NCBI RefSeq assembly: GCF_900129785.1
Contig: NZ_FSRC01000001.1
Span: 1,922,001 to 1,986,000 of the forward strand
Origin: Algoriphagus halophilus
GTDB lineage: Bacteria; Bacteroidota; Bacteroidia; Cytophagales; Cyclobacteriaceae
DNA: 64,000 nt
Direction: 5' to 3'
Under the pieces are notes generated by a model, which saw nothing but the letters and a program-made list of their open reading frames with translations, did no database searches and was not told the DNA's origin. The position numbers and the translations under genes are program-made. Shown in pieces: positions 42,798 through 51,282 of the stretch (position 1 is its first letter; each line of letters starts with the position of its first letter).

Positions 42798-44285
42798 ATG
42801 AAATACATTCAATCCCATCTCTTCCTACTCACCATGCTAATTTTTAGTTCCTGCCAACAAGACAATCCGGTTGTTTTTCAGCCTTCAGCAGGAGAACAAT
42901 TTCGCCCGGTATATCATTTTACCCCCGAAACTTCATGGATGAACGATCCCAATGGCATGTTTTACCTGGACGGGGAATACCATTTGTTTTACCAATACTA
43001 TCCTGATAGTACAGTTTGGGGGCCTATGCATTGGGGACATGCAGTTTCCCGGGACCTCACTCATTGGGAGCATCTTAATGTCGCCTTGGAACCAGATAGC
43101 CTGGGATATATATTTTCAGGTTCCGCGGTCGTAGATTCTAAGAATAGCTCTGGTTTAGGAACTGAGGAAACTCCTCCTATTGTAGCAATATTCACCTATC
43201 ATGACCCTAACAAAGAAAAAAGTGGATTGGTAGAGATAGAAAGCCAAGGAATAGCCTTCTCCTTAGACAAGGGTAGAACCTGGGAAAAATATTCGGGCAA
43301 CCCTGTACTTCCCAATCCCGGGGCTAGGGACTTCAGAGATCCTAAAGTTCAGTTATTCCAAGGTAAGGATGGAGAGGAATTTTGGTTAATGACTTTGGCA
43401 GTTTCGGATCATATTGAATTTTATTCATCTGACAATTTGATTGATTGGGAAAAGATTGGGGAATTTGGAAAAAGGATCGGTGCACATGGAGGCGTTTGGG
43501 AATGTCCCGACTTAATTCCTATGAAAACGCCTTCTGGAGAACTTAAATACGTTTTATTGGTCAGTATCAATCCCGGAGGTCCTCAAAAGGGTTCAGCAAC
43601 ACAATATTTCATTGGAGATTTCGAAGAAGGAGTTTTTACTCCGGATGATACGATGATCAGGTGGATGGATTATGGACCCGATAATTATGCGGGAGTAACC
43701 TGGAGTAATATTCCATCTGATCAAGAAAGAGTGGTTTTAATTGGTTGGATGAGTAACTGGTTATACGCACAGGAAGTACCTACCAAAACCTGGAGGTCTG
43801 CTATGACTATTCCAAGAAGCTTGAGTTTAATTGACATAAAAGGAACATTACTATTAAAATCTGAACCTGTCGCAGAATTAAGCCTTCTTAGAAAAAGCAG
43901 TTATGAAATAGAGGTACAATCTGCCTTGCCTTCCGTAGCTACAGAACTTACTGTGGATATAGACAATGAGGAACCATTCTTTATCCACTTTAGGAATGAA
44001 TTGGGAGAACAGTTTCGTATCACAAAGGAAAACGGCTTACTCTCAATTGATCGAACCAATGCTGGGATTTCAGGTTTCGACCCTGATTTTGCCGCCATTC
44101 ACTCCGCTCCCATGAGTTGGCCAGCCAAGAATTTAAGAATCTTTCTGGATGCTCATTCCGTGGAAGTATTTGTGAATCAGGGGGAGCTAGTAATGACTTC
44201 TACTTTATTTCCTAATAGTCCTTGGAAAGAAGTAGAATTATCAGAAAACCTAAAAAACGCAAAGTTATTCTCATTAGAGAAATAG
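42798..44285 (+). CDS. GH32 fructan hydrolase (levanase/inulinase/invertase), lipoprotein
   Basis: Hydrolyses beta-fructosyl linkages outside the cell. Signal with lipobox IFSSCQQ. The nucleophile Asp is in WMNDPNGMFY (about residue 52), the transition-state Asp in RDFRDPKVQ, and the acid/base Glu in WECPDLIPM; all three canonical GH32 acids are present. Residues after about 360 make the beta-sandwich C-terminal domain. 495 aa is normal. No SusC/D pair or fructokinase lies nearby, so it is not in a classic polysaccharide utilisation locus. Confidence 0.93.
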   Translation: MKYIQSHLFLLTMLIFSSCQQDNPVVFQPSAGEQFRPVYHFTPETSWMNDPNGMFYLDGEYHLFYQYYPDSTVWGPMHWGHAVSRDLTHWEHLNVALEPDSLGYIFSGSAVVDSKNSSGLGTEETPPIVAIFTYHDPNKEKSGLVEIESQGIAFSLDKGRTWEKYSGNPVLPNPGARDFRDPKVQLFQGKDGEEFWLMTLAVSDHIEFYSSDNLIDWEKIGEFGKRIGAHGGVWECPDLIPMKTPSGELKYVLLVSINPGGPQKGSATQYFIGDFEEGVFTPDDTMIRWMDYGPDNYAGVTWSNIPSDQERVVLIGWMSNWLYAQEVPTKTWRSAMTIPRSLSLIDIKGTLLLKSEPVAELSLLRKSSYEIEVQSALPSVATELTVDIDNEEPFFIHFRNELGEQFRITKENGLLSIDRTNAGISGFDPDFAAIHSAPMSWPAKNLRIFLDAHSVEVFVNQGELVMTSTLFPNSPWKEVELSENLKNAKLFSLEK

Positions 44286-44879
44286 GTGGATTAAGCATTT
44301 TGATTCTTAGGTTTTTATGGATGACATTTTGGAAGGATTAGACTTAAGGAATGCGCATCAAGAACTGCTTTAATCAGTCTTTATGAACATCGCCATCTTA
44401 AAAAAATGGGAAAATCAAAAATCGAGGTGATAGACTATTTTGGGATAAAAATTCAATTCATAGACTCCAAACTACCCACATAAATGCTGGAGATCTATGA
44501 TGGGAAATTAGCATCTGCATTAACAGCAGAAAGGTCTATCACAAATAATTGGCTCCAAATATTAAAGAGTAGAATTAAAAACTAGCCTGCTTTCCTTCCT
44601 TTTGATGGTTCCCAAAAAAGGAATTCCTTCGATTAAAAAATGCTTCATGGTTTAGGTCGAAAATGCTTTCTGCCTTTGTCCTGCACATTTTTTCCACCTA
44701 AACTTTTCTCAAAATTTTCATTCATATTAGGGCACTACAAAGTTTGTCTTACGTGATAAATGTTACCTTTTACTTCTTTTAACAACAATTAATTTTGAAA
44801 AGGTAATCCTAAAGACCAAAATCTTCGTATTAATTGTCAATTAAAAAGACTTTTACTTTCTACCTCTAATTTAAGTGCT
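44286..44879. other. 594-bp stretch without a clear gene; possible gene relic
   Basis: On the plus strand the frame from 44325 to 44585 is open except for one TAA at 44481 immediately followed by ATG. The two halves read as a plain soluble protein (for example LYEHRHLKKMGKSKIEVIDY, then MLEIYDGKLASALTAERSI). There is no start before 44325. This could be an eroded gene, but chance cannot be excluded, and I recognise no family. The rest (44590-44879) is AT-rich with only a short palindrome AAGGAATTCCTT near 44620 and no terminator or RNA structure that I can support. Confidence 0.3.
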
Positions 44880-45128
44880 ATGAACCAACAATTTACACTA
44901 CTAAAAAAAGCAGTTGAAGTTTTTCATTCCTATGGGATAAATCTCTCTGGCCAACAAAAAAATGCTCACTTTATTCAACAACTAGAAATGGATCCGATTT
45001 TTATTAACGGCCTCATTTTCGAATTGGAATATCAGCTGCATATCATTCTTCAAGATGAGCTACTAGGCCAGGTGAACACTCCCAAAGACCTGATCAATTT
45101 ATTGTTGAACATTCCTCAGGACAATTAA
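44880..45128 (+). CDS. Acyl-carrier-protein-like protein lacking the phosphopantetheine serine
   Basis: An 82-residue protein that aligns along the acyl carrier protein fold: a first helix, the stretch IQQLEMDPIFINGLIFELEY, then acidic LHIILQDELLGQVNTPKDLI. In ACP the Asp-Ser-Leu motif holds the phosphopantetheine Ser; here it is Asp38-Pro39-Ile40, so no prosthetic group can attach. No ACP synthase or fatty-acid gene lies nearby. It may be a structural or regulatory relative that binds ACP partners, or a decayed copy. Its frame is intact and the start is a plain ATG after an AT-rich leader. Confidence 0.6.
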   Translation: MNQQFTLLKKAVEVFHSYGINLSGQQKNAHFIQQLEMDPIFINGLIFELEYQLHIILQDELLGQVNTPKDLINLLLNIPQDN

Positions 45129-45232
45129 AGACCATCAATTACTCATCATGACCTTGAATTCCTTGCTGTAAATAAACAACAAGATAGGTTAGCTTAAAAA
45201 CAGAATTTAATAACGTTTAAGGCTGAATTTGT

Positions 45233-45700
45233 TTAGTCAACTCGTTTGAAGATTCGGTCTTCCAAACAAATAGAATTGGGAGGGCAAATGAAATGTAGCT
45301 CCGTGAAATTTGACTTGATGCTATAATCTGAGCTCGCAGATCTTGTCTGGACTAAAACTAGCATTTCCTTGGAATCATATTGTTTACCGGCTTCACCAAC
45401 TTGGAAATAGGACTCTTGAAAAATTGAAACCACCCCGTCCTCCAAGGTATATATTCCAGAGAAATAATAATTGTATCCTAAATCCTTTGAATCCCCAGCA
45501 TTCTTAATAATTCCCCAACCCAGCACATTCCCACTCGGTTTTAATTCAATGGTATGGGTCAGATCGAATGTATTTCCTTTCAATTCCATTTGGTATTTCC
45601 CTAACTCAGGTTGGCTTGGAAGCATTCCTTCTTTTTGCTCATTACAAGCAAAAAAAACAAAAGAACCTATTAATAATATCGCAACTAGCTGAATCCTCAT
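45233..45700 (-). CDS. Lipoprotein, tandem paralogue 3 of 3
   Basis: A 155-residue predicted lipoprotein (FFACNEQK lipobox). It shares with the next two genes upstream a core of the type GxY...I.L...G.V.G.G..(K/R).(A/G)(E/D)...LGYxYYFxGxYxLEDxVxxI...E and a Cys-containing end ICPPNSICL. The beta-rich profile suggests a small barrel or sandwich. Function unknown. It is separated from paralogue 2 by 113 bp with a terminator, so it may have its own promoter. Confidence 0.75.
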   Translation of the reverse strand: MRIQLVAILLIGSFVFFACNEQKEGMLPSQPELGKYQMELKGNTFDLTHTIELKPSGNVLGWGIIKNAGDSKDLGYNYYFSGIYTLEDGVVSIFQESYFQVGEAGKQYDSKEMLVLVQTRSASSDYSIKSNFTELHFICPPNSICLEDRIFKRVD

Positions 45701-45762
45701 TTTGGAAATACTTTGATTAAAAGCTACGTTAATTTACTGAAAATTAGAAGTCCTGAAAAAAT

Positions 45763-45796
45763 AAAGGCTGCCTTTTCATTTAAAAGCAGCCTTTAC
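45763..45796 (-). terminator. Terminator after lipoprotein paralogue 2
   Basis: AAAGGCTGC and GCAGCCTTT form a 9-bp stem with a loop of about 15 nt; the minus strand continues with ATTTTTTC. It lies between the second and third paralogue. Confidence 0.85.
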
Positions 45797-45813
45797 CCCC
45801 CCATTACTGGAGT

Positions 45814-46287
45814 TTAATTAATCTTCTCAAAAGGTGTGGGTGGCATGCACAAGGCATTGGGGGGACAGATGAAGGTTAACTCCTGATAATCCTCCGACAC
45901 GGTATACCTATCCTCAAAGAAGTATTCTCTACTTACCTCTGGAAGGTCAACTTTTGGTAGATAAGAAATGTCAGGATCAGTTAAATGAAAGGTCTCCGTA
46001 AAATCTATAACCAATACTTTGTCTTCTAACTTATAGGTTCCTTCGTAATAATATTGATAGCCCAAATCTTCGGATTCACCTTTATTCCTAGCGGTACTTT
46101 GGGCGACGACTTTCTGCCCCTGCTTCAATTCTATGATTCTTACAAAGTCCAACTCATCACTTATTTCTCTATCCGTCTTTTGATAGATTCCCAGTATTGC
46201 TTGGCCAGGATTCAATTCATCATCCTCATTTTTACAGCCAACTAAAATAACTAGCAGGGACATTATTAAAACAAGTGTTCTTTTCAT
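45814..46287 (-). CDS. Lipoprotein, tandem paralogue 2 of 3
   Basis: ATG 46287 is chosen (MKRTLVLIMSLLVILVGCKN, lipobox VGCK) over a TTG three codons upstream. The 157-residue protein shares LGYQYYYEGTYKLEDKVLVI and the end FICPPNALCMPP with its neighbours. It starts 9 bp after the stop of paralogue 1, so these two are one transcript. Envelope-located, function unknown. Confidence 0.75.
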   Translation of the reverse strand: MKRTLVLIMSLLVILVGCKNEDDELNPGQAILGIYQKTDREISDELDFVRIIELKQGQKVVAQSTARNKGESEDLGYQYYYEGTYKLEDKVLVIDFTETFHLTDPDISYLPKVDLPEVSREYFFEDRYTVSEDYQELTFICPPNALCMPPTPFEKIN

Positions 46288-46296
46288 GATTGACAA

Positions 46297-46767
46297 TTAA
46301 TAAATTTTATTAAATATAATATTCAAACAATTGGCATTGGGAGGACATATACCATGAAGTTTCTGGTAATTATCTTCAATAGCAAATTGATCCCAAACCT
46401 GCCTCCCATCCTTATAAACAAGATCATCCTTGGCGTCAAAAAAGGATGCTTCATCCTGCGTTTGGAATGTCTCAGCCTCAGTGATACTTACGATACCATC
46501 TTCAATTTTATAAGAACCATTAAAGTAGTAACGGTACCCCAAAACCTGATTCGTACCTGATAAACTGGCCACCCCTTCCCCATAGACTACCCCATCTGGA
46601 TTAAATTGTAACCTATCTACAAAGTCCAGTTCATAATTATTCCCCACATTCTTCATATTGAATTCATAGGAACCAACTAACTCGTTTATTGGACCTATTT
46701 CATTTTCTTGGCTACAACCGTAAAATGATAACACGATTATTCCTAAAAAAAGTAAATTTTGTTTCAT
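46297..46767 (-). CDS. Lipoprotein, tandem paralogue 1 of 3
   Basis: A 156-residue lipoprotein (lipobox FYGCSQEN). Core LGYRYYFNGSYKIEDGIVSI and the end GICPPNANCLNI mark it as a relative of the two genes downstream. It is the first gene of the unit and is preceded by a spacer with two sets of direct repeats (46798-46860). Function unknown. Confidence 0.75.
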   Translation of the reverse strand: MKQNLLFLGIIVLSFYGCSQENEIGPINELVGSYEFNMKNVGNNYELDFVDRLQFNPDGVVYGEGVASLSGTNQVLGYRYYFNGSYKIEDGIVSITEAETFQTQDEASFFDAKDDLVYKDGRQVWDQFAIEDNYQKLHGICPPNANCLNIIFNKIY

Positions 46768-46797
46768 CCTGACTGATTAAAAATTTAAGAAATCTAT

Positions 46798-46860
46798 TTC
46801 TCTACATAGTTTATTCTCTACATGGTATTATTGATAACGCAATGCTGCCTAATAACGCAA
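46798..46860. promoter_or_regulatory. Direct-repeat control region upstream of the lipoprotein triplet
   Basis: Two pairs of direct repeats lie in the divergent spacer: TTCTCTACATAGT (46798-46810) with TTCTCTACATGGT (46814-46826), 16 bp apart, and ATAACGCAA at 46834-46842 and 46852-46860, 18 bp apart. Paired direct repeats are typical operator forms, so a regulator may bind here. They could serve either the lipoproteins or ywbE. Confidence 0.45.
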
Positions 46861-46914
46861 CACTTTTAAAGGAAAAACTAATTTTTTATTTCCTTGGTAC
46901 TTGTATTTTTGAGG

Positions 46915-47133
46915 ATGGAAAAAAAATCTCTACCGGGCAGTATTCGAAAAAACATCCATATTGGAGACGAAGTGAGCATTGTACAGAAGCATCACCAGAG
47001 AACAGGTGAAATTACAGAAGGTTTTGTCAAGAGAATTTTAACGAGCTCCCCTACCCATCCCCATGGGATTAAAGTAATGCTAGATACTGGAGAAGTAGGA
47101 CGAGTAAAGGAAGTATTCCCAGAGGAAGATTAA
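46915..47133 (+). CDS. ywbE: YwbE family protein (DUF2196)
   Basis: A 72-residue basic protein of unknown function. IRKNIHIGDEVSIVQKHHQR with TGEITEGFVKRILTSSPTHP and GIKVMLDTGEVGRV is the characteristic YwbE sequence. ATG 46915 gives the family's normal size; a longer frame exists through a non-ATG codon. A TATTTTTG box at 46904-46911 is too near the ATG to be its promoter. The stop shares a TTAA palindrome with the convergent DUF1456 gene. Confidence 0.88.
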   Translation: MEKKSLPGSIRKNIHIGDEVSIVQKHHQRTGEITEGFVKRILTSSPTHPHGIKVMLDTGEVGRVKEVFPEED

Positions 47134-47591
47134 CTGGGGCGATAGGTTACCTGAAGGCCTTTCAAAAAATTCCTTAACACCTGATCCTTACAATCTCTAT
47201 ATTGGCTTTGAGTAGGGTTTCTGAAAAATGCGCTCAGTTCGTGCTTTGAAAGTCGAAAGTTCACAGACTTCAACATGTTCAACATATCCTCATCAATTAA
47301 GCTCAAAGCAATTTTCAATTTCCGTAGAACCTGGTTATTACTTAGACTTTTTTCATTTACAGGATCATTGCCTTCCTTTTTTCCTCTTTTTAGGATTATA
47401 AATCCGTTTAAAAATGCAGCAAGATCCTTATCATACAAAGGTTTAAAATCATCGTCATCCTCCTTTTTCAACCAATTTGAAACAGTAGGTCTGTCCACTT
47501 CTAGCCCTGCCATACCAAAAATTTCAATCATCAAAAAATCATTGATGTCAAAGGTATAGCGTAGACTTCGAAAGATATCGTTATTACTCAT
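47130..47591 (-). CDS. DUF1456 / YehS family protein
   Basis: A 153-residue protein made of two similar halves, each with a (D/N)xxFRxLRYxF-like helix and a DxLxNGxIxxKRGKK-like loop (DLAAFLNGFIILKRGKK in the first, NNQVLRKLKIALSLIDED in the second). This is the YehS/DUF1456 layout, a family of unknown function. Convergent to ywbE with the stops overlapping. Confidence 0.88.
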   Translation of the reverse strand: MSNNDIFRSLRYTFDINDFLMIEIFGMAGLEVDRPTVSNWLKKEDDDDFKPLYDKDLAAFLNGFIILKRGKKEGNDPVNEKSLSNNQVLRKLKIALSLIDEDMLNMLKSVNFRLSKHELSAFFRNPTQSQYRDCKDQVLRNFLKGLQVTYRPS

Positions 47592-47808
47592 ATGCTTAAA
47601 TCTGATTCAAAATAAGGGAATAAAAACGACCTATCATAGTTTTAGAATAAGTTGAAATTCGAATAATAAATAAGTTAAAATGCCTCTTTTGTATTTTGCG
47701 GAATGGCCATAGCTTATGAAAGCATCAATACAATAAATTTATCCTTTTCGGTTTCTGGGCCTGGATTTATCATTTCTCTTTGTTTCCCGGAAATAACACC
47801 AGCAATTT

Positions 47809-49227
47809 CTAGTTCAAATCCTGCTCTAACTGTTCCAATGTTTTTCCCTTGGTTTCTGGTAAAACCAAATACACCACTACAAACCCAAACGCACAAATAA
47901 GGCCATATAACCAAAAGTTATTTGCCCAGCCAAGATTTTCCTTGATGGCTGGAAAAAAGTAGGTAAGTGTAAAATTCCCTAACCAATGAGCCAATGCTCC
48001 AATTGAAATTGCAGCACCACGAATTCTTGTAGGGAAAATTTCTGACAACACCACCCATAAAAGTGGAGCTAAGGTAAAGGAGTAAAACATGACATTGATC
48101 AACACTAAAAGTACGATTACCAATCCACCCTGATCTACTGAAAATGAGTACCCAATTAAGCCATATAGGATGGACATTGCACCAGTCCCAATTAATAGAA
48201 GCTTCTTCCTTCCGAATCGATCCACCGTAAAAATGGTAATGAACACAGACAAAACCATGACTCCGCCAATTACCACAATATTTAACATCATTTGCTTTAG
48301 GTTATACCCAGCTGCCTGAAAAATATCTGCTGCATAATAGATAACTACATTCACTCCAGACCATTGCTGAAGGAAAGCCAAGAAAATACCTATTCCGATC
48401 AATTTAGGAAGTGGCTTTTTTAACAAATCCTTAAAATGAACTTTCCCCAAATCTCCCTGATGAAGAGTGTTTTTGATATCAGCTATGGAGACTTCGCTAT
48501 AGTACTTCCCTCCTATCTTTTCCAATACCTTTTTTGCATTGTCCATCTGGTTATTCTTAACCAACCAACGTGCACTTTCAGGCACTAAAAACATCAATAA
48601 AAAAAACAGGAGTGCAGGAATGATTTCTGCACCAAACATCCACCTCCAAGCCATCTGACCACTCCAACTTGCAGCAATGACTTCGAAACTTGCGTTCTCA
48701 GGTAAACTGGTATCTATCAAAGAAATTTGCCAATTACATAGCTGAGCTAACAATACTCCTACCATCACCAGCAATTGATTAATGGTTACAAACATCCCTC
48801 GCTTTTCGGGAGGAGAAATTTCTGCAATGTAAAGCGGTGAAAGATTCAGAGCGATACCCATCGCTACCCCACCTACGATCCGATAAGCATTAAACCACCA
48901 GAAGGTTTCCGATAAAGCAGTTCCTAATGCAGAAAGTGAAAATAAAAACCCGGAAAATATCAGTAATCTTTTCCTTCCTAATTTATCACTTAGGATAATA
49001 CAAAGAATGGCTCCAACCATACAGCCCACCAAAGCCGAACTTGTTCCCCAGCCTTGGTCACTGGTAGAAGTAATATTAAAATAAGGCTCATAAAAAGGTT
49101 TAGCACCGCCTATTACTACCCAGTCATAACCAAACAAAAAACCACCTAGGGCTGCAGTCAGACTGATTAACCAAATATAGCGTTGGTTGTATTGAAATTC
49201 TTTTGAGTTATTCTGTTCTAGCCCCAT
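47809..49227 (-). CDS. Sugar porter family MFS transporter
   Basis: A 472-residue inner-membrane symporter with twelve predicted spans. Sugar-porter marks are GFLFGYDWVVIGGAKPFY near the start, DKLGRKRLL, the PESARWL motif before the central loop and RFGRKKLLLIG and PETKGKTLEQLE at the end. Probably a monosaccharide/H+ symporter like XylE. The window has no kinase or isomerase next to it. There is about 220 bp between it and the DUF1456 gene, with nothing I can identify. Confidence 0.94.
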   Translation of the reverse strand: MGLEQNNSKEFQYNQRYIWLISLTAALGGFLFGYDWVVIGGAKPFYEPYFNITSTSDQGWGTSSALVGCMVGAILCIILSDKLGRKRLLIFSGFLFSLSALGTALSETFWWFNAYRIVGGVAMGIALNLSPLYIAEISPPEKRGMFVTINQLLVMVGVLLAQLCNWQISLIDTSLPENASFEVIAASWSGQMAWRWMFGAEIIPALLFFLLMFLVPESARWLVKNNQMDNAKKVLEKIGGKYYSEVSIADIKNTLHQGDLGKVHFKDLLKKPLPKLIGIGIFLAFLQQWSGVNVVIYYAADIFQAAGYNLKQMMLNIVVIGGVMVLSVFITIFTVDRFGRKKLLLIGTGAMSILYGLIGYSFSVDQGGLVIVLLVLINVMFYSFTLAPLLWVVLSEIFPTRIRGAAISIGALAHWLGNFTLTYFFPAIKENLGWANNFWLYGLICAFGFVVVYLVLPETKGKTLEQLEQDLN

Positions 49228-49334
49228 TTCAAATCATATGTTTCTAAATCTTCCTTTTGCAAAGGGTGAAATTTAGGTAAAATTTCACATGACCATCCTT
49301 GACTGTCTGTAGTTCAAAAAAAACCTGGAAGTAA

Positions 49335-50717
49335 TTACACCTTCACGTTCTTCCAATTTCCTTTTTTAAAAAAATACAAGGCAACAAAAGCATGAAATGA
49401 ATGGGCGAATGAAATGGCAATGAAAATCCCTAAATACCCTAAGCCAAATGGAAATGCAAGAAAATAAGCCAAGGGTACTTCAAGGAACCATAGCACCCCT
49501 ATATTAATGTAGGCGGGAGTTTTGGTGTCACCTGCCCCATTAAAAGCTTGAGTCAGCACCATGCCCACAGCAAAAAACACATAGCCCAATACAATGACCC
49601 AAAGTCCCTGTGCAGCAATATCCCTTACTTCTGGAATATCCGTAAAAAAACCGGCCAGTTGTTGATGAAATAAGAGATAGATTCCAGTCACTGAACCCAT
49701 AAAAATCACGGTATATCTTGTAGTAAGCCAGACCGATTTCTCAGCTCGTTCCACTTCTTTCGCCCCTAGATTTTGTCCCACTAGTGTAGCAGCTGCCCCA
49801 GATAATCCCCAAGCTGGCATAAGGGTAAACATTAACACACGAAATGCAATGGTATATCCAGCCAAGGAAGCAGAGCCAAACTCTGCATTCATTCTGGTCA
49901 ATGCAATCCAAGAGACTGAGTCGATCAAAAATTGCCCCATTCCGCCGATGGCTATATCCATGATCTTTCTAATGATCGCCCAAGAAACCTGAATGTTCTC
50001 TTTTAAAATGGTCAACTTATGTTTTCCATTAAAAAGATGATATAATTGATATAACACCCCCAAAGACCTTCCTAAGGTAGTAGCGATGGCTGCCCCTTCT
50101 AATCCCCAACCTTGCCAGCTCCCAATACCAAAAATAAAAAGTGGGTCCAGAATTATATTAAAACCATTGGAAATCCACAGGGATCTCATGGCATGATGAG
50201 CTTGACCAGCACCTCTAAATGCCCCATTCAATAGAAATAAAAGCATGATGGCTATATTCCCGGCAAAAATCACTCTGGTAAAACCAACGCCAGATGCAAT
50301 CACATCAGCTTCAGCCCCCATCAACCCCAATATATCCGGAGCAAAAACCCATCCGATCAAACCCAAAATTACTGCGATGGTTCCTCCTACCAATAACAGC
50401 TGAAATGCAGCTGCTCCAGCCTCTCTGTATTCTTTTTCACCAAATCTTCTCGCGATCAAAGCTGTGGCCGCCATGCTGATACCAAAGCCCATCGCATAGA
50501 CGATAATAATGACGGATTCAGTGAGACCTACCGTCGCGATGGCATTTTCACCCAATTTGGCGACAAAAAATATATCTACGATGGCAAACAAAGATTCCAT
50601 CATCATCTCCAAAATCATGGGGATGGCTAAAACAAAAATGGCTGTTTTAAGTGAGAGCTTGGTGAAATCCTGTTCTTTCCCTTGTATTGCCTCTTTGATT
50701 AGATTCCAAATACTCAT
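49335..50717 (-). CDS. MATE family efflux transporter
   Basis: Multidrug and toxic compound extrusion protein, 460 residues and twelve predicted spans in two similar halves. LAIPMILEMMMESLFAIVDIFFVAKLG is shown here as its first part only (about residues 27-46); the second half has GAAATLVGQNLGAKE and the late FNGAGDTKTPAYINI. ATG 50717 is used, since the frame above begins at TTG. Likely sodium- or proton-driven export of organic cations; the substrate is not evident. Confidence 0.93.
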   Translation of the reverse strand: MSIWNLIKEAIQGKEQDFTKLSLKTAIFVLAIPMILEMMMESLFAIVDIFFVAKLGENAIATVGLTESVIIIVYAMGFGISMAATALIARRFGEKEYREAGAAAFQLLLVGGTIAVILGLIGWVFAPDILGLMGAEADVIASGVGFTRVIFAGNIAIMLLFLLNGAFRGAGQAHHAMRSLWISNGFNIILDPLFIFGIGSWQGWGLEGAAIATTLGRSLGVLYQLYHLFNGKHKLTILKENIQVSWAIIRKIMDIAIGGMGQFLIDSVSWIALTRMNAEFGSASLAGYTIAFRVLMFTLMPAWGLSGAAATLVGQNLGAKEVERAEKSVWLTTRYTVIFMGSVTGIYLLFHQQLAGFFTDIPEVRDIAAQGLWVIVLGYVFFAVGMVLTQAFNGAGDTKTPAYINIGVLWFLEVPLAYFLAFPFGLGYLGIFIAISFAHSFHAFVALYFFKKGNWKNVKV

Positions 50718-51042
50718 TAGAAGAGATTTAAAAATTTGATTGCGCAAGAAAACTAAAATTTTGCTAGGTAAAAAGAGGACACTAGCCTTGAAATAGTTGA
50801 TTTTTCATGAAATTCAAAAAGTCTATTCATAGCATTGAAAGGAAAAATGGAGGAGCAAAACACTTTCTTAGACAGAAAAATCTTCAGATAGTTATATTTA
50901 TTTGTCTAATATCAAGGCAAATAGAAAAAATCTCAAAAATCAATTGAAAAAGGCTTCATAAAGGGCTTTAAAGTTGCTATTATTACTCTATGGCAGCATT
51001 TGCCCGTCAACCTAATATTACAATTTTAAACAAAAAGCTATT
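50718..51042. other. 325-bp intergenic stretch before the H1-like gene
   Basis: AT-rich and without an open frame that I would support. It holds the start regions of the divergent MATE gene and the H1-like gene. I see no clear hairpin or -33/-7 pair that I would defend. Confidence 0.5.
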
Positions 51043-51222
51043 ATGAGCAGATTTAAAGAAATGCAAGACCTGGTTAATTCTCTTGAATCAGATTTTGAAA
51101 AATTCTATGAGGGAGGTAACAAAGCTGCAGGTACCAGAGTAAGAAACGGTATGCAGGCTATTAAAAATCTTGCACAGGAAATCAGAGCAGAAATTACTGC
51201 AATGAAGAACGCTGCAAAGTAA
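51043..51222 (+). CDS. Histone H1-like small protein (59 aa)
   Basis: Reads MSRFKEMQDLVNSLESDFEK and on to AKEITAMKNAAK-type ends: a short, mainly helical, slightly basic protein of 59 residues. Bacteroidota carry small abundant proteins of this sort annotated as histone H1-like. KAAGTRVRNGMQAIKNLAQE is the conserved middle. It probably binds DNA or nucleoid components. Too short for most gene finders, but it has an ATG, a plausible length, and a strong terminator immediately after it. Confidence 0.85.
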   Translation: MSRFKEMQDLVNSLESDFEKFYEGGNKAAGTRVRNGMQAIKNLAQEIRAEITAMKNAAK

Positions 51223-51230
51223 ACCCAATA

Positions 51231-51266
51231 AAAAGCCCCGTGATTTAAGTACCACGGGGCTTTTTC
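51231..51266. terminator. Terminator after the H1-like gene
   Basis: AAAAGCCCCGTG and CACGGGGCTTTT form a 12-bp perfect stem with a 10-nt loop and T tail on the plus strand. It is symmetric and may also serve the convergent CsbD gene. Confidence 0.93.
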
Positions 51267-51282
51267 TATCTATGGAAGATTT

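Noticed and set aside
44615..44630. Palindrome AAGGAATTCCTT as a terminator after GH32
   Set aside because: It is over 300 bp from the gene end, has no loop and no T-run.
46904..46911. TATTTTTG as a -7 promoter box for ywbE
   Set aside because: It lies 4 bp before the ATG, so transcription would begin inside the gene.
47592..47808. Open frames on both strands between the MFS and DUF1456 genes
   Set aside because: They are short, overlap the transporter's end in other frames, and show no recognisable protein.
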